64,000 nucleotides of DNA from Myrmaecium sp. VS I D KN 1 (taxonomy: Eukaryota > Ascomycota > Dothideomycetes > Valsariales > Valsariaceae): positions 76,830 to 140,829 of the forward strand of contig JADQAV010000022.1 of NCBI GenBank assembly GCA_019775845.1, written 5' to 3'. Each line of letters opens with the position of its first letter. The stretch's first letter is position 1. The translations under genes and the position numbers were made by a program. The notes under the pieces were generated by a model. It was given only the letters and a program-made list of their open reading frames with translations. It was not told the DNA's origin and made no database searches. Below are positions 56,314 through 64,000 of this stretch, piece by piece.

Positions 56314-56814
56314 GCCGGAGGTCTTGCGATGTGCAACGCTTTTGATGACGACGGTGATGATGGAATGGGATTGATGGTGATGATGGGATGGGAAGGATGG
56401 AATCGCATTTGAGCAATTTTGGACGTCTTGTCTTTTTCTGCTTTGCTTCTTTCTTCGTTTAGGGGAATGCTGTCTGCAAGCTTAGGCAGGGAGTTTGATG
56501 TATAAGGAGGTGGAGTTTCTCTTATAGGGTGCTGCTCCTATAGGTAACAAAACAGAGTAAGAATTGAGTAAAATAAGTTAGTGATATTCTTCTTACTATA
56601 CAAGAGTGATTATCTTGATATTATATTAAAAAATTCCAAGTTTGATAATATATAGTAATAAAGATTTATATAATCTACCTATATTACTAAGAACCCTCTC
56701 TCCTCAGCATCGTTCTTACCCAATACCACCTTACTACGTCCTTCCTCCTCCCCTCCCCTCCACACCGGACAAAAGTATCGAAACCAAAACCTCTCACCCT
56801 TCTCCACATAACTG
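56314..56814. other. Intergenic with AT-rich island
   Basis: 501 bases. Positions 56560-56690 are strongly AT-rich (runs such as ATATTAAAAAATT) and stand out against GC-rich neighbours. No gene seen. Confidence 0.5.
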
Positions 56815-58028
56815 ATGTCAACTACCCCCGCATCTACACGCAGCACCCACGAGGAGCGCACGGCCACGGAGCCGCGTGGCGCAAGATGGCATACGGTGAC
56901 GGTGCGCGAGGTGCAGGACGTGAATGAGCATGTACGCGTGGTGAGGCTGGGGATTAAGGGGGGGGAGGAGGTTGAGGTATGTATTTCTCTATATCTATAT
57001 AAAATTGGTGCGATCCTGTCTTCTTGTCTCTTTCTGTCTCTTTTCTAGTTTTCTGGTGGAAGGATGAGGTGGCTCCTTAAGTAGAGGTCTATATAATCAA
57101 TTTTGATCTCTACGTCTCCCTTATTGTCTTCGTTGAGCGGCCCTCTTCTCCCCTCGTTCCTCTCTCGTACAACACAGAGCGCATCTACACAATCAAAGCT
57201 CCAAACCGCAACGCCCTCCACGCTCCTCTTCACCCTCCAACCCTCCACTAACCACCCCAACCACAGTTCCTCCCCGGCCAATGGCTCGACGTCCTTATCC
57301 CCCACCTTCCGCAAGCGGGGGGCTTCACCATCACCTCCACGCCCCACGACAGCCTCCTTCCCATCCCCCTCCCCCACCACCTCCACCAAACCCCCTCCTC
57401 CCCCTCCCCCCCCAACCCACGCCCTTACCTCGAGCTTGCCATCCAGTCCTCCCCCAACCCCGCCGCCGCCTGGTTCCACCAGCACCCCGCATCCGCGCTC
57501 CTCGGCACGCCCTTGCAAGTCCGCGTCGGAGGGCGGTTTGTCTGGCCCCCACCGGGTGTGGAGGGAAAGGTGGCGAAGGTGGTGCTGCTCGCCGGTGGGG
57601 TGGGGATCAATCCGCTTGTCTCGATTTTGGGGACGTTGGTGCGGGAGCGGGCGGAGGGGGAGGGCGTAAGGGAGGTGGTGTTGTTGTACTCGGTGCGGGT
57701 GCAGCGGCGGATGGGGGTGGATGAGGTGTTGTTCTTACGGCGGGTGGAGGGGTTGGTGGAGGAAGCGGAGGCGGCGGCGGGGGGGTTGAGAGTGAGGGTT
57801 TGTTTGTTTACGACGGGAGAAGGGATGGTGGAGGGGTGGAGGGGGGAAGTCAGGAGGCGGAGGATGGGGAGGGGGGATTTGGAGGAGGTGATGGGCGCGG
57901 TTGGGGAGAGGGGGGAGACGGTGTGGTATGTGTGTGGTCCGTCCGCGATGACGGATGGGGTTGTGGGGTTGTTGAGGGGGATGGAGGGGGTGAGGGGGGA
58001 GAGGGTGTTTTGTGAGAGGTGGTGGTGA
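56815..58028 (+). CDS. OXNAD-type FAD/NAD(P)H reductase
   Basis: Predicted 307 residues from exons 56815-56976 and 57267-58028, with a 290-base intron. This family passes electrons from NAD(P)H to FAD, as in cytochrome-b5 and ferredoxin reductases (OXNAD1 group). The FAD-binding barrel has FLPGQWLDVLIP and GGFTITSTP. The pyridine-nucleotide domain has KVVLLAGGVGINPLVSILG, the glycine-rich loop of the family, and ends with TVWYVCGPSAMTDGVVGLLR, the CGP motif. The E-V-E|F-L-P-G-Q-W junction is in frame and natural. A Pro/His/Ser-rich loop (residues about 85-105) is unusually long. The electron acceptor is unknown. The start is the first ATG after a pyrimidine-rich leader. Confidence 0.85.
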
Positions 58029-59674
58029 GGGGGAGGGATGGGAGAAAGGGTGTCTTATGTGAGGTCGTTGGTGGAAGCGCAGGTATGTACGTGCCCGCGT
58101 GCCTGGAGAAGCCTCGTTAGATATCCCGGAGCGTAGTACCTATCCTATTGTATATCAAACCTCATTAGCATTATACCTATGCAGAAGGTAGGAGTAGGGA
58201 TAGCATTTTCTGCGGCTTGTTCTTACAAGGCTTTCCGATGGTGAACCTTCCCTCTAGCTTGGAGTCTACCTGTGTTTCTGAGATAGCGAAGGTACAGTAT
58301 CATCATATCAGATCAGTAATTACAGAATTACTAGTATTGGTGTTCGCATGGACTGGGGTCATCTATGGATTCTGCGAACGCGACCGCATTGGGAAAGCCA
58401 TACATATTGGTTGCGTGGAGGTTGAGCAACGCCACATGTAGGTACTCCTACATATCAGCACCATATTCTCAATGTCCAGATGCAATGGTTAAGCGGGCGA
58501 CCAAGCGATCACCACCCCGGTACCAACTACCGTATGTACTACCTACCATCATCACCACTATCGGTTACTCGTCACTCCATGCGAGCGCTTCCGTGGCTGG
58601 AACCGACATTCCGACGGCTTGTAGCGCCCGGTTTGTGAGGCGCTGATGTGGGGGATGACAGGTTCGGTCCGTTAATGGTGGGAAGAAGCTACCTAGCGCA
58701 ACGAGGAAGGTGGATGTGGATTGTTAAGGTACTTACTGTTGATATGTATGTATATCACAGTAAATGGATGTTCGGGGCCAGGAGAAGATCACAAAGTGAA
58801 TGGAAATCTCTTTTCTCATTCTCTCTCTGGTTCAGCGGCAGCACTACATAGAATATTGTAGGCAAGGCACTCAGGCACCAGGGTCAAGTCCCCACCACTG
58901 ACAGACCCCAAATCGCGGCCCCCGCCTCGTCCGGCTCCCGCCCTGGTCCCGCGGCTGTGATTGGGCCGGGTAAGCGCCCAGCGACCGAGTCAATGCCGCC
59001 CATCACGCCTCCACGCCGCCATCCCCCCGCCGTTCCCGCCGCTCACTGGCTCAATGCGGTTGACGACGATGGGCAACGATCCGTCCACACAATCACATCC
59101 TCACACCCTCGCACACTCGCACACTCGCACACTCGCACACTCACACCAGCGAACGAGCAAGCTTGCCAATGCCGAACCATGTCGCTCTTCATCCCTTCCA
59201 CCCCCCTGGCCTGCATATCCTGCGCAACCAAACCCACGGGCACCCACTGGCATCCACCCACTGGCAGGATTCCCGTCGCTCCCGAAGCCCGAAAAGCCAG
59301 GAGGGAGGCGTCCGCTCACTCTCTTCTTTAACCCCCCTCTGCGCCGCCACTGCTTATCCACTGGGTTGCATTGGCAGCCTCCTGTCCTGACTCTCGCTCC
59401 TCTTCACTCCTGCGCTGCTTCAACTGTCTTCTCTTCTCGTTGAGATATACTGGGCTCGCTCTACATCCGATGTCCTCGTAAAGAGAAGGTTCCCACGACG
59501 AACGAAGCTTTGATAGCCGTGGCGTAGAGCATTTGCTATTCGTCCCACCTCAGCTCCAACACTGCCTCGCTCGGACCAGACCCGAGCGCATGAGCATAAC
59601 CCGCAGGACCAAAGGCATCATCGCTATCAAAAAACAGACGTGCGGCAGCCAACGCCGTCCCAACCCCCTCCACC
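58029..59674. other. 1.6-kb intergenic region
   Basis: No gene is supported. AT-richer at 58130-58860, then GC-richer up to 59674 with a short tandem repeat at 59103-59147. The latter half should hold the promoter of the membrane-protein gene. Confidence 0.5.
59103..59147 (+). repeat. CACACTCG tandem repeat
   Basis: About five consecutive, nearly perfect eight-base units (CGCACACT register). It lies in non-coding DNA and probably varies in length between strains. Confidence 0.85.
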
Positions 59675-60907
59675 ATGTACATCTCACGGCACTGGCGGTG
59701 GAGAAAGGCCGTGTGGGTGCTCATCGTCCTCGAATTCATCTTCACCGTCGCCGGTTTGACCCTGTTCGGCATCGCGGACCCCAACACCTACCGGACCAAA
59801 CTCTGGCAAGAAGGCGGTGATCTCGGCTACAACAGCTCACCATCGACGCTCGTGTACGCCTATGCGAATTACAAACCGGTCACGATCCCGTTAGTCTGGA
59901 GTTCATTGTACGCAGATGATGCCCACCGCCCCTCTCTCCACCTCTCCGCAAAAAAAGTACTGACCACCCACCCCGCAGCATGACCACATGGAACCTGGTG
60001 ATCTCGGTGCTGAGCATGTTCATCCTGCTCTGCAAGGTGACCATGTTCGTGCTGCACATCTTCTACCCCCTCCTCTCCGTCGTCGTCCACGCCGGCCTCA
60101 TCGCCATCTGGGGCTACAGCATCTACGCCCAGACCGCGCCCGACACCATCGACCCGGACCACGTCAACCACGGCGCGCCCTGGTACATCACCAAGAGCTG
60201 CAGCGTCGCCAGCACGAAGACCCTCGAGGGCTATTGCATGCAGGCTAAGAGCGCCTTCGCCGTGACCATCGTTATGTTGTACGTCATTCCTGCCCCATCA
60301 CATAGAAGGGAAAAAAAAGAAAAGAAAACACCCAACTAACCACCTCCCCACCTTCAGCGTCTCCTTCGTCGCCTACTTCCTCATCTCCCTCTACTCCTGC
60401 TACCCCACCCCGGAGCAAAAAGCCCAACACGCCGCCAAAAAAGCCGACGAGGCCGCCGCTCGCGAGAAGGAGGCCGAGCTGACCGAGTACATCTCCCCGG
60501 ATCCCGATCAGCACTGGCAGCAGCAGCAGCAGCAATGGGAAATGCACCACTACCCCCGCAGCCCGTACGCGACGATGATGCATGATGGCTTCCACCCTTA
60601 CCAACAGGGCCCTGCGTACTATCCTCAGCACGACGCCCCGTACACCCCTGGCACCACCACCGGCGCCCCGGTGAAAAGCCCGGTGCCGGTGGTCACCCCG
60701 TTGGCGCACCCCCAGCCTCAACCTTCGGCGCTGATGACCCCGCGCACGTTGGCGTTTCGGGATTTGGAGGGCGGGAAGATGCCGCCGCTGGAGCGGAAGG
60801 GTTCGTCGCGGTCGCCGCCGCCGCTATCATCGCCGTCGTCAGCGTCGTCGTCGTCGCAGGGTGGGAGTGGGTTGCCGTTGCGGGATCGGTTTGGGCATTT
60901 GGTTTGA
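59675..60907 (+). CDS. Four-helix fungal membrane protein
   Basis: Predicted 360 residues from exons 59675-59907, 59979-60278 and 60358-60907. Four hydrophobic segments are visible: AVWVLIVLEFIFTVAGLTLF (about residue 11), LVISVLSMFILLCKVTMFVL, YPLLSVVVHAGLIAIWGYSI, and AFAVTIVMLFVSFVAYFLIS, the last joined across an exon boundary. The layout resembles MARVEL-type or related four-span fungal proteins of unknown role. A Cys-containing loop (YITKSCSVASTKTLEGYCMQ) lies between helices three and four and could form a disulphide. The cytosolic tail is about 170 residues, Pro/Gln/Tyr-rich with a WQQQQQQWE run and Ser/Pro sites. No enzyme motif is seen. The call rests on topology, not on a recognised family signature. 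Confidence 0.75.
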
Positions 60908-61401
60908 GGGGTACTTGGAGGGGAGGGGAGGGTAAGGTGGTGGGGTGCTGGTTGGGTTTTGTTCTTGGGTTTCCTTTTTTTGGCTTTGGTTTTGGCTTTA
61001 GCTTAATATCCCACTCCTCTTTTGTTTTCGCTCTATGACCTTTTCCTTCTCCTCTGCTTTCTTGAGAGTCAAGGCGAGGAGGAGATATATTTGTGTATGT
61101 AGGAGCCGCACGCGGTTCAGGCGCGGTTCAAGCGAGAGTGATGAAACGACTGGTAGGTCGACTCGTTCATGGGAATGTGAACATGCTCGGGCACGATGAC
61201 GCATGGACGGGGCTCATATACTCTCTCAATCGGCTCATATACTCTCAATGCACACTCATGTCCTCAACCTATATCCTCCGTTCATTCCCTCCACTCCTCC
61301 AGCTCCGCCTCACCAAAGAAGAAAGAAGCAAAACCCCACATACACTCAAAAGCATCCAACACCCCCTCCCCCCCTCCCTCCCCACCAACCCCCAAACATG
61401 A
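60908..61401. other. Convergent intergenic region
   Basis: 494 bases between convergent genes. A GGTTTTGG/GGCTTT-rich patch at 60945-61005 and a repeated CTCATATACTCTC at 61212-61243. No gene seen. Confidence 0.5.
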
Positions 61402-63894
61402 TCAACCCACAACCAACCCACCCAACTCCCCAAGCACATCCCCCAACGCCTCCCCATCGACACAGCAAGCATAAACCACCCGATCAGGCCGGAGGACAAG
61501 GTACCTTATCCACCCCTTCCCGTTCCCCTCTCCGCCTCCGTCGGCGGCGCAGGCGCAGGTTAACCATGTACTGCTCGCGTTCAGCGGCGCTCGGAGGTAA
61601 CTTCCTGCACTATCGTGGGTGTGCCGGGCAGCGTGCCAGGACACGCACTCCGCCGCCGTCGCCGGGCGGTAGATCCGCGGCTTTCGCGCTGCACTACCGC
61701 CATCGCCATCGCCATCGCCCTCCTCATCCTCTACCCCATCAGCATCAGCATCACCAGGGGTATCAGACCCAGCGCCCCAGCACCCCGAGCGGGCCTGGCT
61801 GGAGTTGGAGCCGGAGTCGGGGAGGACGACATAAACCGTGTCCCCCCACCCCACAAGCGTCGTGCCGTCCCGCTCGCGCGGGCTCAGGGACTCAAAGAGG
61901 GCGGCGAGTTCCCTTGCGACTTCCACCCGCTCCGCAGCCGGGGGGAAGAGGATGAGGAGGCGGAAGAGCGATGCACCGCCTGTGCTCGCTGTGCTCGCTG
62001 GACTGGAGGCGAAGATAACATCATCGCTCCATTGAACCTCCGGCGCGTTCCGACGGTCGTCCAGCGCGACCAGCGCGCCTTGACCGCATGTCGCGCCGCC
62101 GGGGTGGCTGGGGGAGACGCTCAAGTTGGTGCCGTTGCCGTGGAGGTGGAACGGCGGGGTTTGGGTTTGTGGGGGGGAGGGGAGGAAAGGTAGGAAGGGC
62201 AGAAAACGGGCGAGACGGTGGAGAAGGATGCGGGTGCGGGACGTGTGGCAGAGGAGGGCGCCGCTGGTGCGGGTCCGGGCCAGGGAGCGGTGGCAGAGGT
62301 GCTGGTGCCGTTCGTGGTGCCAGGTTGTGAGGAGGTGGTGGGGGGTGTTGGGGGAGCGGGTGAGGAGGGCCAGACGCCAGGCGAGGCTGATGGCGTCGCG
62401 GAAGCCGCTGCTGATGCCTTGGCCGCCGACTGAGGGGCGGGGGTGGGGGTGTTAGTGGGTGATTTGTGTGGTGGGGAAGGATAATGAGTGTGTTTGATGG
62501 AGCTTACAGGGTGGAAGCACATGCGCGGCATCGCCGACCAGTACGCACCGGCCAACGACCCAGCGATTCGCAACCCGCTCGCCGAAGCGGAACGGTCAAC
62601 AGCGGAGGACGGTGCTTTCGATCCCGAAGCGGTGGCCGGGCTGCGTCAGGTAGGGCCAGATGATCTGCTTCATGCTTTCTTCGCTCGCTAGATCCTGCGG
62701 GCCCTCGTCCGGGTGGACGAGGTACTCAAACCGCACGAGGCGGTCGTCGGGCAGGCCGAAGCGGCCGGCGACGGCGGGCCGGTCGGGGTTGCAGAGGAAG
62801 CGGAAGGAAGGGGGGAAGAAGATGTTGTAGATTTGCTCGGGGGTGTGGGGTGGGTTGGTGTGGAAGAGGGGGAAGTTGGAGTGGGTGGTGGGCGTGGGGG
62901 GTTGGAGGGAGAGGTTGAGGGCGACCCATGTTTGGTCGTAGGCGGAGGAGTGCTGGCTGTGAGAGGTCAGCGGCGAAAGGAGGGTGGTAGCGGTGGGAGG
63001 AACGGGAGCGATGAAGAGGCGAAGGTATGGAAAAGGGGCCGAGCATACTCGAAAGGTTCCAGCACAACGCCCTTGGGTTCGAGATAGTGTTTCCGGACGA
63101 AGCCCTTCTTGCCATCGGCACCGACGAGGTAGCGGGCGCGGATCTTCTTGGTGGTCCCGGAGGCGTCGGTGTAGGTCGCATACACCCAGTCGGCGTCCTC
63201 ATCGATGCTGGTCAATGTGCAGCTTGTGCGCATCGAGCAGGAGGGACTCTTGGCTATGACGGCCCGGAGGTGCTTTTCCAGGGCGGGTTGCTTTTGGCTA
63301 AGGAGGGAGGGGTGACCGTTGTCGTTGATCGTCTGAGGTGCTGTTAGTATGTAGTGGAAGAAGGTCTGGGGTAGTATCGATATACTGATATTTCGCTGAG
63401 TGGACGAGGGGGACAGGATGTAGCGCTACACATGGCAAGGCATCTCGGACGGAAGAAGAGGTTCTAAGGCAATGCAAGAAAGAAAGTGAAAACATACAGC
63501 GGATAGATCAATTTCGAGAAAAGGCGTTTTATGCAAGTCTTTCTCCCTACCTCCCACGAAGCATAGCTTGTCGATTGCTACACGCGCTCACTCATCAGCC
63601 GCCTGTCATATACCGCGCCTGAAATATCCATCGCGCTTGAGAGATCTACTACTCACGTTGGCCAACATCGCGAAACAGCTCCGCGTATATCCCCAACCCC
63701 TGACATATTCTCACCCCGTCCTCGTCGAGTACGATGCCTCTCGGGTCCGTCGTGATCGATACCTCTTTCTTGAGGATTACCGTGGGAACATTGTAGCGAC
63801 CGAGATAGCCGGCGAGACACGCTCCCGTGGGACCCAGCCCGATGATGAGGACGGTGGTAGTCTCGGTCTCGTCAGCCGTCGTATCGACAGCCAT
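61402..63894 (-). pseudogene. Phenol-hydroxylase-like FAD monooxygenase with one in-frame TGA
   Basis: Exons 63894-63657, 63577-63498, 63332-63049, 62956-62508 and 62429-61402 sum to 693 codons in one frame. The family hydroxylates phenols or related aromatics with NAD(P)H and FAD. Landmarks are GLGPTGACLAGYLGRY (FAD Rossmann), YLVGADGKKGFVRKHYLEP, CVLVGDAAHVLPPFGGQG (GD motif, restored by splicing) and SGFRDAISLAWRLALL, then a thioredoxin-like C-terminal domain. Codon 321 is TGA (62598-62596) in the block VLRC-stop-PFRFG, where family members normally have Arg, so CGA to TGA (a C to T change) is the likely cause. Every other part is open and well conserved. No splice site can bypass it. It is therefore a fresh pseudogene, a strain polymorphism, a sequence error, or (less likely) a read-through codon. 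Starts at 63930 or 63948 are possible but less typical. Confidence 0.75.
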
Positions 63895-64000
63895 GACGTC
63901 TGAGTTGGATGTCGAGGGCCGGTCAAGCATCGAGAAGATATATAGCAAGGCTGAATGGTGCGCGACTACGGGACAACGCGCGCCATGCCTGACTTACATA

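Noticed and set aside
56267-56380. Alternative longer second exon for the CxxC microprotein
   Set aside because: It is open for about 34 codons but lacks cysteines and has a poorer branch-site distance than the CTGTTTAG acceptor.
57102-57266. Possible extra exon inside the long reductase intron
   Set aside because: Splicing directly from 56976 to 57267 joins EVE to FLPGQW in frame, as the family expects. The extra segment adds no motif.

Overview
The window reads as a chromosome arm segment of a filamentous ascomycete (Pezizomycotina, most like a eurotiomycete). The signs are many genes on both strands with short GT-AG introns of about 48-110 bases, branch-point-like CTAAC/CTGAC motifs, moderately GC-rich coding DNA, and typical fungal families: F-box proteins, indoleamine 2,3-dioxygenase, DUF427, exportin-T, class I cAMP phosphodiesterase, Gpc1, cohesin SMC1 and amadoriase-type oxidases. 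I see no CRISPR array, rRNA, capsid-bearing element or intact transposon.

Layout. 0-9 kb: an F-box/leucine-rich protein (minus), a long spacer, then indoleamine dioxygenase and a DUF427 protein (plus). 9-18 kb: an intron-containing tRNA-Asp, a polytopic MATE-like membrane protein whose 5' part is frame-shifted, a ketohexokinase-like sugar kinase, and a large single-exon VWA plus RING/IBR protein with an acidic tail (minus). 18-27 kb: exportin-T (Los1) and a class I cyclic-nucleotide phosphodiesterase whose N-terminus looks like a degenerate response-regulator receiver. 27-32 kb: a gene-poor stretch. 32-39 kb: two unrecognised low-complexity proteins, tRNA-Ala(AGC), and the mitochondrial ATP synthase delta subunit with a 23-base exon. 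39-51 kb: a large disordered protein, a peroxisomal amadoriase-like FAD oxidase, a paraoxonase-like protein, a quinone-oxidoreductase-like protein and Gpc1. 51-64 kb: SMC1, a 39-residue two-exon CxxC microprotein, an OXNAD-type reductase, a four-helix membrane protein, and a phenol-hydroxylase-like FAD monooxygenase interrupted by one in-frame TGA.

Most genes are housekeeping or single metabolic genes. They do not form an obvious biosynthetic cluster. The observations I rate highest are the receiver-like domain fused to the cAMP phosphodiesterase (the same order of domains as RegA of Dictyostelium), the VWA-RBR protein, the CxxC microprotein, and two otherwise complete genes (monooxygenase and MATE-like) each broken by a single lesion. 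Exon boundaries were assigned by eye from splice sites and frame. For each spliced gene given here except the MATE-like one, the exon lengths sum to a multiple of three.
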